8,558 nt of DNA from Candidatus Pacearchaeota archaeon UBA284 (GCA_002499185.1 DAKN01000069.1:3111-11668), one strand, 5' to 3'. Numbered from the stretch's first letter, positions 1 to 5,146 are shown. Numbers and translations: made by a program. Notes: a model not told the origin generated them from the sequence alone.

Positions 1-992
1 TGCATTATGCTTAAATAAGATGAATCTAAATCTTGTTTTGATACAAAAAAATCATTATTTATTTCTTGAAGATTCGAGAAATTTAAATTAAGGAATCGAT
101 TATATTGTTTAAGAAAATCTCTTTTTTCATCAGAATAAAATCCGGAAAATTCTAAAAGATTTATTGTTTTTTCTTCGTTTTTTATAAAAGAAATTATTTG
201 GTTATGTAAAGATACTTCTGATTTCATTTCTTGGTTATTTATTATTGTTTGGTTATTTAATAAAAAAAGTTTTTCAAAAAACTCATCAGTAAGTGCTTCT
301 AAAATTAGAGAATATTCTTCTTCCTCCCATAATCTCCTTAAGTCGATTATTTGTTTAGTTGTTGAATTAAAATTTATTTCATTAATTGTTTTTTTATTTA
401 TTTTTTTATTTTCAATAACTGTTTTATTTTGAATTTGATTGAATATGTCCGAGGTTTCTTGCAAATAATAATCTGTTGAGTTTAGCATTAAAAGAACATC
501 TGTTAAATTGCTTTTCGCTATGTCTTTTATTTGACCTTTTTCCGGATTAAAATTATAATTTAAAGTTATATAAGCAGTATTTTGACTCCATTTTTTTTGA
601 GTTATACACAAGGGAGTTCTTAGGCTTCTGCATCTTATATTAAGATTATAGGACTTTTGCCCTATTCCCACTTCTGGAGATTCTACTGTTTGGTTTATTT
701 CTTTTATTTGAAAAGGATAAATCGTGAAATTTTTACTAGATAAAATAATCCCCTTGCTTAGATCAATAAATTCTGTTTCACAAATTGAAAAACAAACCCC
801 GTTAAATTTTGGTTGTATAAAAAAGGATAAATTTTCCGACTCACCCTGGTATAAATTAAGAGATTTTTGATTCGGAATTAATGTTAGTGTTAAATCTTCC
901 TTAATTAAAGAAAGAAAAGACACTATTGAAGTTCCCAAAAATAAAATAATGGCAATAGCTATTATAATAAATATACCTCTTTTTATTCCCAT
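1..992 (-). CDS. Membrane-anchored exported protein, unknown function (partial, 3' end beyond left edge)
   Basis: The reading frame is open from an ATG at 992 to the left edge: 330 codons with no stop, so the C-terminus is missing. I do not recognise a family. Residues 7-30 form one strongly hydrophobic segment after a short basic start (MGIKR), read as an uncleaved signal anchor with the rest outside the cell. Residues about 33-150 alternate short hydrophobic and polar stretches, as in a beta-sandwich, and carry four cysteines (67, 71, 121, 129), candidates for disulfides or a metal site. From about residue 155 the chain is Asn/Lys/Glu-rich and more helical (for example around 205-235). Nine N-X-S/T sequons occur (first at N54, N88, N100), fitting a surface protein that may be N-glycosylated. 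A TATA-like ATTTATAG at 1030-1037 could drive it. No partner gene lies downstream within the window. The coding call is secure; function is unknown. Confidence 0.8.
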   Translation of the reverse strand, partial: MGIKRGIFIIIAIAIILFLGTSIVSFLSLIKEDLTLTLIPNQKSLNLYQGESENLSFFIQPKFNGVCFSICETEFIDLSKGIILSSKNFTIYPFQIKEINQTVESPEVGIGQKSYNLNIRCRSLRTPLCITQKKWSQNTAYITLNYNFNPEKGQIKDIAKSNLTDVLLMLNSTDYYLQETSDIFNQIQNKTVIENKKINKKTINEINFNSTTKQIIDLRRLWEEEEYSLILEALTDEFFEKLFLLNNQTIINNQEMKSEVSLHNQIISFIKNEEKTINLLEFSGFYSDEKRDFLKQYNRFLNLNFSNLQEINNDFFVSKQDLDSSYLSIM

Positions 993-1061
993 GAAATTAA
1001 ATAACAATTCTGGCTTTTAATATTTGCCCTATAAATCATGGAGTGGGTTTTTTATTTATTA

Positions 1062-1102
1062 TTCGGTAATTTGTTACAACTTGATAGTTACATTATACCG
1101 AA
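1062..1102. repeat. Imperfect inverted repeat beside the rightward TATA box
   Basis: Arms TTCGGTAAT (1062-1070) and ATTATACCGAA (1092-1102) pair over nine bases with a two-base bulge and a 21-base spacer. The right arm overlaps the BRE of the rightward promoter, so an operator role is possible. That role is inference; in AT-rich DNA such repeats also arise by chance. Confidence 0.4.
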
Positions 1103-1114
1103 AGCTTTATAAAT
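1099..1114 (+). promoter_or_regulatory. Archaeal BRE/TATA promoter for candidate small RNA
   Basis: CGAAAG (1099-1104), a purine-rich BRE-like stretch, is followed by CTTTATAAAT (1105-1114), close to the archaeal TATA consensus. A start site 25-26 nt past the TATA centre would fall near 1135, just before the GC-rich hairpin. The TATA core is nearly symmetric, so it could also fire leftward, but the BRE favours rightward transcription. Confidence 0.5.
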
Positions 1115-1134
1115 CTCTTTTTATTAAATAATAT

Positions 1135-1205
1135 ATCACCTCTTTTTCCCCAGGAGAGGCTTGATAACACGCTATTTGACCTGTTTGAGAGCTTCTCCCA
1201 GGGTT
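1135..1205 (+). ncRNA. Candidate structured small RNA (unknown family)
   Basis: A GC-rich island (about half G+C against roughly 30 percent around it) folds into one long hairpin, 1149-1203. The lower stem pairs 1149-1151 with 1201-1203; after an A-A mismatch and a bulged C, 1153-1162 pairs with 1189-1198. Tandem G-A/A-G oppositions follow (G1163-A1188, A1164-G1187) with U1165-U1186, then AACA (1166-1169) pairs with UGUU (1182-1185). Two G-U pairs (1158/1193, 1162/1189) and the tandem G-A would be mismatches on the other strand, so the RNA should be read rightward, matching the promoter at 1099-1114. The tandem G-A next to UUU also fits a kink-turn-like L7Ae site. No box C/D pair, ACA tail or tRNA fold was found. 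It lies antisense-oriented between two leftward genes. The 3' end is a guess. Confidence 0.42.
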
Positions 1206-1288
1206 TATAGTTTAATGTTCAATCTATTCTTTAAAATTATTAAGAATTCGGTTTATTATCTTTATTATTTTGGTTTATTATATTCTAT

Positions 1289-1615
1289 TTAACCAAGATA
1301 GTTTTTTCTTTCTGCTTTTTTTTCTTTATCTTTGTTATCTAACTTTATGTCTTTCCCAAAATTTTCAAGATTTGTATTAAGTGCCTTAACCAAATTTTCG
1401 GCAGTTATTTTTGGCATAACAATTCTAGAAACAGCCTGTTGTGCTACACTATCAACAAAAATCAATGTTATAAACCCTTCAGGATTTTGCTTGTTTTTCT
1501 TTTTGTTTTTTTCTTCTTCTGGTTTGTTTTTTATAACATTAGCAACTAAAACAGTATCAGAAAAAATAGGAACTGTTCTTTTTAAATCAATATTAACTTG
1601 CTTTTGTTCAACCAT
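1289..1615 (-). CDS. DUF3467-like small protein
   Basis: A 108-residue soluble protein. Residues about 8-30 and 47-92 look like the small DUF3467 domain of bacteria and archaea: a beta-rich N-terminal part, then the signature region SRIVMPKITAENLVKALNTN (residues 63-82), resembling the family pattern of a strand ending in 'R-hydrophobic-hydrophobic-S/M-P' followed by a helix with 'A..L..AL..N...(Y/F)'. The biochemical role of DUF3467 is unknown to me. Residues 30-46 are an unusual Lys/Glu/Asn-rich insertion (KPEEEKNKKKNKQNPEG), probably a loop, and the C-terminus is also highly charged. It sits downstream of rps27ae on the same strand after a 132-base gap with no obvious terminator, so it may be read through from the ribosomal operon or use its own AT-rich promoter upstream (a TATA-like stretch near 1650-1660). 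Family assignment is by eye. Confidence 0.65.
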   Translation of the reverse strand: MVEQKQVNIDLKRTVPIFSDTVLVANVIKNKPEEEKNKKKNKQNPEGFITLIFVDSVAQQAVSRIVMPKITAENLVKALNTNLENFGKDIKLDNKDKEKKAERKNYLG

Positions 1616-1747
1616 TTTTTATTAGTGCATAAATATAGTTTCGAAATTTGCATATATTTTCATTGGCGAATTAAAGGCCCATGAATATAAATGACCATCC
1701 TCGAATATTTAGTGATTGTCAATTTAAGGGGTTTTATATTTTAATAA

Positions 1748-1948
1748 TTATTTTTTAACTTCAACATAATGGCATTTTCCACAAAATAATCTGTTTTTTG
1801 CCTCTGCTAAAAATATTCCTTGTCCACATCTTGGACAGAATCTTGCAGTTTTTGTAACTTTGTCTCCGCTTAAATTATATTTTTTCCATCTTTCGCTGGG
1901 TTTTCTATTGCTTCTTTTCTTTTTCCCTTTTTTTATTACTTTTCCCAT
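1748..1948 (-). CDS. rps27ae: Small ribosomal subunit protein S27ae
   Basis: A 66-residue zinc-ribbon ribosomal protein of the archaeal/eukaryotic 30S/40S subunit. The N-terminal third is very basic (KKGKKKRSNRK), for rRNA contact; the zinc knuckle is C38-P-R-C41 paired with C56-G-K-C59. The segment SERWKKYNLSGDKV and the 'FCPRCGQGIFLAEAKNRLFCGKC' pattern (residues 37-59) match the family well, and the length is normal for archaea, which lack the ubiquitin fusion of eukaryotic homologues. It is downstream of rps24e, the usual archaeal neighbour, but separated from it by 149 bases instead of being adjacent. A TATA-like element at 1968-1975 lies about 24 nt before the ATG, so it may have its own leaderless transcript. 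Confidence 0.95.
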   Translation of the reverse strand: MGKVIKKGKKKRSNRKPSERWKKYNLSGDKVTKTARFCPRCGQGIFLAEAKNRLFCGKCHYVEVKK

Positions 1949-1967
1949 TTTATTTTATATTTTCTTG

Positions 1968-1975
1968 TTTATAAT
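1968..1975 (-). promoter_or_regulatory. Possible TATA box for rps27ae
   Basis: Read leftward, TTATAAAC is centred about 24 nt before the rps27ae ATG, the spacing expected for a leaderless archaeal transcript. No strong BRE is visible, and the region is AT-rich, so chance is a real alternative. Confidence 0.35.
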
Positions 1976-2011
1976 GTGTTAATATCTTTTGGTTGATTTG
2001 TAGTTACGCTT

Positions 2012-2057
2012 GAAAATCTTTTCGAGATTTTCGGTGTCTCGGAAATTATTAATTTCC
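2012..2057 (-). repeat. Cluster of three short hairpins between rps24e and rps27ae
   Basis: Read in the direction of transcription: GGAAAT/ATTTCC (2041-2057, six pairs, five-base loop), CGAGA/TCTCG (2037-2041 with 2023-2027, nine-base loop), and GAAAATC/GATTTTC (2012-2018 with 2026-2032, seven pairs, seven-base loop). The second and third share bases and cannot both form, so the RNA could switch between folds. All pairs are Watson-Crick, so the fold itself does not indicate a strand; the strand is taken from the genes. No long U-run follows, which argues against a simple terminator. It may be an mRNA processing, regulatory or attenuation element. Confidence 0.5.
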
Positions 2058-2097
2058 TTCGATGTTCAGTATAAATTTGATTTACTGCTTAGGATAT

Positions 2098-2382
2098 TTA
2101 TGCTGTTCCCGGAGCATTTTTTTCTTTTTTTGGTTTTGGCTCAAATTTCTTTAAAGAATCTTCTGAATCATAAACATAAACATCTACTTTTGCTTCGTGC
2201 ATTCCAAATTCTTGCATTACTTTTTTTGGAACAATAAGATTAATATCTTTTCCAGTTTTTTTTGAAATAGATTCTTTTATTTCATTATAGGATGGTGTTT
2301 TTTCAAAATCTGTAAATTTTACCAAAATTTCGGTTCGTTCTGTCAATGGCCTTTTTTGATTTTTTAAAATTTCTAAATTCAT
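2098..2382 (-). CDS. rps24e: Small ribosomal subunit protein S24e
   Basis: A 94-residue ribosomal protein of the archaeal/eukaryotic small subunit. It has the S24e plan: a beta strand with NQKRPLTERTEILVKF (residues 8-23), the conserved 'TPSYNEIKESISKKTGKD' helix (29-46), then 'VPKKVMQEFGMHEAKVDVYVYDS' (51-73), matching the family's pattern in which an F-G-x-x-E-A loop precedes the last strand. The tail (EPKPKKEKNAPGTA) is charged and probably disordered. The start is the only ATG that fits, one base after the spt4 stop, so translation is likely coupled. No Shine-Dalgarno sequence is visible before it. Length and domain are normal for archaea. In many archaea a DUF359 gene (GTP-dependent dephospho-CoA kinase) sits between spt4 and rps24e; it is absent here. 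Confidence 0.93.
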   Translation of the reverse strand: MNLEILKNQKRPLTERTEILVKFTDFEKTPSYNEIKESISKKTGKDINLIVPKKVMQEFGMHEAKVDVYVYDSEDSLKKFEPKPKKEKNAPGTA

Positions 2383-2383
2383 T

Positions 2384-2572
2384 TTAAATTTTTAGAGCAT
2401 ATTCGCCCTTACTTTTAATATTTAGTTTTTTAGCTATCTCACTTTGTTCTGGGTTTAGTATAAAAATTCTTCCTTTATGACTATCTGAATATTGGCTGCT
2501 TTGGCATTTTGGGCAGATATCTCCATCAAATAATGCCTTGCATTTTTTACAAGCTTTTAATCCCTTTGCCAT
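2384..2572 (-). CDS. spt4: Transcription elongation factor Spt4 (RpoE'')
   Basis: A 62-residue zinc-binding protein that pairs with Spt5 on RNA polymerase and raises elongation processivity. Zinc ligands are C8-K-K-C11 and C20-P-K-C23; the following strand and helix (GRIFILNPEQSEIAKKLNIKSKGEYAL, residues 34-60) match archaeal Spt4, in which 'SEIAKKLNI..KGEYALKI' closes the domain. It begins two bases after the rpoE' stop and ends one base before the rps24e ATG, so it is the middle of a tightly packed operon. Length is typical. The partner Spt5 (NusG-like) gene is not in this window. Confidence 0.95.
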   Translation of the reverse strand: MAKGLKACKKCKALFDGDICPKCQSSQYSDSHKGRIFILNPEQSEIAKKLNIKSKGEYALKI

Positions 2573-2574
2573 TT

Positions 2575-3180
2575 TTATTTTTTCTTCCCCTTTTCCTTTG
2601 ACTGTTTTGTTTCTACTTTTGCTAATTTTTCAGAAGCTAATTTAATTTTTCTTTTATCTTCTGTAAGCCATTCTAATTTCCCCAAACCCGGTTGTCTCAT
2701 AGTCAAACCAACTTTTGGAGGCGTTGCCTTATGGCTTATTGAAACGACTCTTGCTAAACATAAATCTCCTTTTTTTAATACCCTCTTGCTATTTTTTCCC
2801 ATTAAAGCGTCTGTTTTACTGAAACTTACAAAGTCGTCCATTGCTTGACTTATATGCATCATAGCATCAATATAACCAATATCTACGAAAGCCCCAAAAC
2901 TGGTTATTTGATTGATTTGTCCGTAAACTAATTCTTGTAATACGGGTTTAAAGGTTACAATATCATATGTTGAATCATAATATGCTGCAGCATCTCCAGG
3001 GATCAAAATACCCTCCCCAACTTTTTCCACACCTAATACTGCAACGACAATACCCAATTCTTCGTCGATAAGATCTGTATAATCTTTTTCAAGCTGAGTC
3101 TTTATAGCTTCCCTTAAGGGCATTGCAAATAATTCTGGCTCAAGTCTTACATGGTCCTGAACTTTTAATATATAAAACAT
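2575..3180 (-). CDS. rpoE1: RNA polymerase subunit E' (Rpb7/RpoE1 homologue)
   Basis: A 201-residue homologue of eukaryotic Rpb7, part of the stalk of archaeal RNA polymerase, where with subunit F (Rpb4) it binds emerging RNA and helps open the promoter. Residues 1-79 form the tip domain (MFYILKVQDHVRLEPELF start; 'EELGIVVAVLGVEKVGEGILIPGDAA' at 40-65). Residues about 82-162 are an S1/OB RNA-binding domain, with 'LVYGQINQITSFGAFVDIG' (84-102) as its opening strands, and 'KVGLTMRQPGLGKLEWL' (156-172) is the family's C-terminal signature. The last 25 residues are a Lys-rich tail longer than in many homologues, perhaps extra nucleic-acid contact. It is first in the packed rpoE'-spt4-rps24e run, with TATA-like sequence at 3211-3217 ahead of it. 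The rpoF gene is not nearby. Confidence 0.96.
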   Translation of the reverse strand: MFYILKVQDHVRLEPELFAMPLREAIKTQLEKDYTDLIDEELGIVVAVLGVEKVGEGILIPGDAAAYYDSTYDIVTFKPVLQELVYGQINQITSFGAFVDIGYIDAMMHISQAMDDFVSFSKTDALMGKNSKRVLKKGDLCLARVVSISHKATPPKVGLTMRQPGLGKLEWLTEDKRKIKLASEKLAKVETKQSKEKGKKK

Positions 3181-3210
3181 CTTGTTATTTTGATTAATTT
3201 AAGAGATTAG

Positions 3211-3217
3211 TATAAAC
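3211..3217 (-). promoter_or_regulatory. Possible TATA box for the rpoE'-spt4-rps24e operon
   Basis: Read leftward, GTTTATA lies about 34 nt before the rpoE' ATG, allowing a start site near 3189 and a leader of under ten bases. A second candidate, TTTAAATATG at 3233-3242, would give a leader of about 33 bases. Either could make rpoE' independent of the Nudix gene upstream. Confidence 0.35.
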
Positions 3218-3250
3218 AAATATCCAAAAGAACATATTTAAACCTTACTA

Positions 3251-3682
3251 CTAACCCTTTTTTTTAGTTTTTCTAATTTTGTGCTTTTTTAGCCTTATAA
3301 TTACTTTTTTTGCAATTTCGGATAAATTTTTTTCTTTTCTTCTGATATTTGTAAAATTTAACCAAGATATTTTCTCTTGTTCATAAGTTTGGGTTATCTT
3401 TCCAGAATATTTTTTACATAAATAGACATAAAATTTATAATCCTTTTTTGAAGTTGGATCTTTATCAATAAACCCCCCCAAAAATATTAAATCTTTTGAT
3501 TTTATCCAGATATTTAACTCTTCGAACATTTCTCTTTTTACGGCATGTTTTTTTGTTTCAAAAAATCTCGCATGTCCCATGGGAAATGTCCATAAATCAG
3601 CATAATTATCTTCATTATCTCTGCGTTTTTCCAAAAGGAATTTGCCTTTTTTTTCGAATATACAAGCGACAACTTTCTGCAT
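3251..3682 (-). CDS. Nudix hydrolase (MutT-like)
   Basis: A 143-residue Nudix-fold protein, expected to hydrolyse a nucleoside diphosphate linked to another group; the substrate cannot be read from sequence. The Nudix box spans residues 36-58: G36, E42 after five residues, R50-E51 after seven more, then E54-E55, which are the metal-binding residues. The usual glycine after EE-x is N57, a mild departure. Before it, 'EKRRDNEDNYADLWTFPMGHARF' (residues 18-40) resembles MutT/8-oxo-dGTPase-like members in the 'LW.FP.GH' segment. The C-terminus ends in a basic tail (HKIRKTKKKG). An AGAGGTA Shine-Dalgarno at 3691-3697 lies eight bases before the ATG, the clearest one in the window, suggesting translation from a leadered mRNA shared with the PIN gene 30 bases upstream. 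This gene interrupts the usual PIN-rpoE' adjacency. Confidence 0.88.
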   Translation of the reverse strand: MQKVVACIFEKKGKFLLEKRRDNEDNYADLWTFPMGHARFFETKKHAVKREMFEELNIWIKSKDLIFLGGFIDKDPTSKKDYKFYVYLCKKYSGKITQTYEQEKISWLNFTNIRRKEKNLSEIAKKVIIRLKKHKIRKTKKKG

Positions 3683-3690
3683 TTTATCTT

Positions 3691-3697
3691 TACCTCT
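3691..3697 (-). promoter_or_regulatory. Shine-Dalgarno site of the Nudix gene
   Basis: Read leftward, AGAGGTA sits eight bases before the ATG at 3682. It fixes the start codon and supports co-transcription with the PIN gene upstream, since most other genes here show no such site. Confidence 0.65.
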
Positions 3698-3712
3698 TTT
3701 ATACTATTATAA

Positions 3713-4111
3713 TTATTCTTCAACAATTTTCTTCTTTTGTCTTATTCTTAATAGGTTTATCTTGGCTTTTTTTAATTTTTCTGCAAGTGCTTCATCCATA
3801 GTAGCAACAAAAAAACCCATTTCTTTTATTTTTTTAGCTTCTTCAAAAATAATTTTATCAACATCATTTCCTTTTTTATGAATTATCTCAAGATTTCCTT
3901 TTTCTCTTTGTAATTTTAAGTAATCAATTGCAGTTGAAGCAGCAATTTTATCTTTTGTTTTTGCCTTAAACTTATTGCCTATTTTTTCAAGCTCGAATAT
4001 TACTTCGTTTAAAATAATAAATTTAGCACCAGGATATGTTTCCTCTAACTGGAAAAATAGATTATCTTTTGCACAATACATCAAAAAATTAGTATCTAAT
4101 AAGATTTTCAT
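3713..4111 (-). CDS. PIN-domain protein, Fcf1/COG1412 type
   Basis: A 132-residue single PIN domain, a metal-dependent ribonuclease fold. Acidic residues fit the active site: D6 in 'MKILLDTNFLM', E40 in 'NEVIFELEKIG', D85 in 'GNDVDKIIFEEA', and D106 in 'FVATMDEALAEKL', the last being the conserved 'T-x-D' strand end. The C-terminal 'KKAKINLLRIRQKKKI' is typical of archaeal COG1412 proteins related to Fcf1/Utp23, which act in rRNA processing in eukaryotes. In many archaea this gene lies between the aIF2-gamma gene and rpoE', so the position near rpoE' supports the assignment to this family over a VapC toxin; no small antitoxin gene is present beside it. A TATA-like sequence 25 nt before the ATG suggests a leaderless start of the operon. 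Confidence 0.9.
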   Translation of the reverse strand: MKILLDTNFLMYCAKDNLFFQLEETYPGAKFIILNEVIFELEKIGNKFKAKTKDKIAASTAIDYLKLQREKGNLEIIHKKGNDVDKIIFEEAKKIKEMGFFVATMDEALAEKLKKAKINLLRIRQKKKIVEE

Positions 4112-4130
4112 AAAAATATTAGATATTTTA

Positions 4131-4140
4131 TTTTAATAAA
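4131..4140 (-). promoter_or_regulatory. TATA box for the PIN gene
   Basis: Read leftward, TTTATTAAAA is centred about 25 nt before the PIN ATG, the spacing for a leaderless transcript. It is back to back with the rightward promoter at 4158-4171. Confidence 0.45.
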
Positions 4141-4157
4141 GGTTATCTTTTTTAAAT

Positions 4158-4171
4158 AGAAAGATATTTAA
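4158..4171 (+). promoter_or_regulatory. BRE/TATA for the MBL-fold gene
   Basis: AGAAAG (4158-4163) followed by ATATTTAA (4164-4171), centred 26-27 nt before the ATG at 4194. This spacing leaves no leader, so the mRNA should start at or next to the ATG. Confidence 0.5.
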
Positions 4172-4193
4172 TTTATTTAGTGCTTTTTTTAAA

Positions 4194-5069
4194 ATGAGAA
4201 AGGGGTTAAGACTGCTCTTTTTTGTAATATTCTTAATAATAATATCTATTATTTCTTATAATGAACTGAACAAAGAAGAAAAATCACCCGGGAGAATAAC
4301 TTGTGTTAATTATATTTTAAATAAGGAAACTTTTGTTAGTGGGAATCTTACGGTTTTATATCTTAATGTAAGCCAGGGGGATAGCATTTTTATTTCAAAT
4401 AATGGGGAAAATATGTTAATTGATTGCGGACCAAATGGAAAAGGAGATGATATTTCAAAAGAACTTAAAACATTTGGTATAACTTCAATAGATTATCTTA
4501 TACTTACCCACAATGATGCAGATCATATTGGTGGTTGTGAGGAAATTTTGAACGATTTCAATGTAAAGAGAATCATAATGAATGGGGGCGTAGCAGAAAG
4601 TCAAAGCTATAAAGATGTAATGAAATTAATTGACAAGGAAGAATTGATTATTGCAAGCAATTGCGTTAGTTCAAATCTTGGAATTTCTGAATGGCAAATT
4701 ATCCACAACAATACCCATTCAGATAATGAAAATCAAAATTCAATTGTTATTGCATTAAAATATGGGAAAACAGGATTTTTGTTTATGGGAGATTGTGATA
4801 GCAGTTGCGAAAAATCATTATTAAGTCAAAGTTTAGATATTGACTTTTTGAAAATAGCACATCACGGAAGCAAATATAGTGCAACAGATGAATTTTTAGA
4901 TAAAACAACCCCCAGAATAGCGATCATAAGCGTGGGTAAAAATAGCTATGGGCATCCAAATCCGGATTGTTTATCAAGATTAAATGAAAGAAACATCAAA
5001 ATATTAAGAACAGATGTTGATGGAACAATCGTTCTAAGAACAGATGGAGAAAATTATTGGATAAGTTAA
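4194..5069 (+). CDS. Membrane-anchored ComEC-like metallo-beta-lactamase-fold protein
   Basis: A 291-residue protein with one N-terminal membrane segment (residues 6-22, after MRKGLR) and an MBL-fold hydrolase domain facing, by inference, the outside. Fold signatures appear in order: 'LYLNVSQGDSIFI' (55-67, like the V-G-Q-G-D of ComEC), 'MLIDCG' (74-79), the metal motif T-H106-N-D108-A-D110-H111-IGG, 'FMGDCD' (197-202, D200), 'AHHGS' (H223, H224), and 'SVGKNSYGHPN' (246-256, H254). This is the set seen in the C-terminal domain of the competence protein ComEC/Rec2, where it is thought to act on DNA or phosphodiesters. Here it stands alone, without the multi-membrane ComEC channel domain. Six other cysteines (37, 115, 157, 201, 205, 259) besides C78 are unusual and could form disulfides. 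It is divergent from the PIN gene and has its own promoter. Substrate unknown. Confidence 0.88.
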   Translation: MRKGLRLLFFVIFLIIISIISYNELNKEEKSPGRITCVNYILNKETFVSGNLTVLYLNVSQGDSIFISNNGENMLIDCGPNGKGDDISKELKTFGITSIDYLILTHNDADHIGGCEEILNDFNVKRIIMNGGVAESQSYKDVMKLIDKEELIIASNCVSSNLGISEWQIIHNNTHSDNENQNSIVIALKYGKTGFLFMGDCDSSCEKSLLSQSLDIDFLKIAHHGSKYSATDEFLDKTTPRIAIISVGKNSYGHPNPDCLSRLNERNIKILRTDVDGTIVLRTDGENYWIS

Positions 5070-5146
5070 AATTTAAGTTAAATAAATTCATTAAAAAATA
5101 AATTTAAAAAGACTGAAATCCTTAAATTAAATAATCTGCAAGAAAA

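Larger units (their letters stand above)
993..1288. other. Gene-free gap containing promoter, inverted repeat and RNA hairpin
   Basis: No plausible protein gene is visible on either strand in these 296 bases. From left to right the gap holds a possible TATA box for the leftward gene (1030-1037), an imperfect inverted repeat with arms at 1062-1070 and 1092-1102 (TTCGGTAAT against ATTATACCGAA, two-base bulge), a rightward BRE/TATA (1099-1114), a GC-rich hairpin (1149-1203), and AT-rich sequence with a direct repeat GGTTTATTAT at 1250-1259 and 1272-1281. Confidence 0.75.

Noticed and set aside
1131..1146. Leftward Shine-Dalgarno-like GAGGTGAT
   Set aside because: No ATG follows at a usable distance; a GTG within the motif opens only a handful of codons. 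The motif is better read as a rightward 16S-tail-like sequence.
1149..1203. tRNA, SRP RNA or RNase P RNA
   Set aside because: The hairpin is one long stem with no T-loop, no cloverleaf and no conserved SRP helix 8 or RNase P core, and it is too short for the last two.
1332..1625. 97-codon rightward open frame
   Set aside because: It is antisense to the DUF3467-like gene. Its Phe/Ser/Leu-rich product is what the complement of a Lys/Glu-rich gene gives, and it has no family features.
1616..1747. Possible box C/D RNA or tiny gene between rps27ae and the DUF3467-like gene
   Set aside because: Only partial C-like boxes (GTGATTG, AATGAAA) and no CTGA D box; the longest ATG frame is about 12 codons. 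Nothing supportable is seen here.
2010..2237. 75-codon rightward open frame over the rps24e end
   Set aside because: It overlaps the well-supported rps24e on the other strand, and the product is low-complexity Leu/Phe.
3496..3881. Two overlapping rightward open frames and one leftward frame near the Nudix and PIN genes
   Set aside because: All lie in the shadow of genes with clear catalytic motifs; none shows recognisable domains or a ribosome-binding site.
3713..4111. VapC toxin of a toxin-antitoxin pair
   Set aside because: No antitoxin-sized gene adjoins it, and the sequence and position near rpoE' fit the housekeeping COG1412 PIN family.
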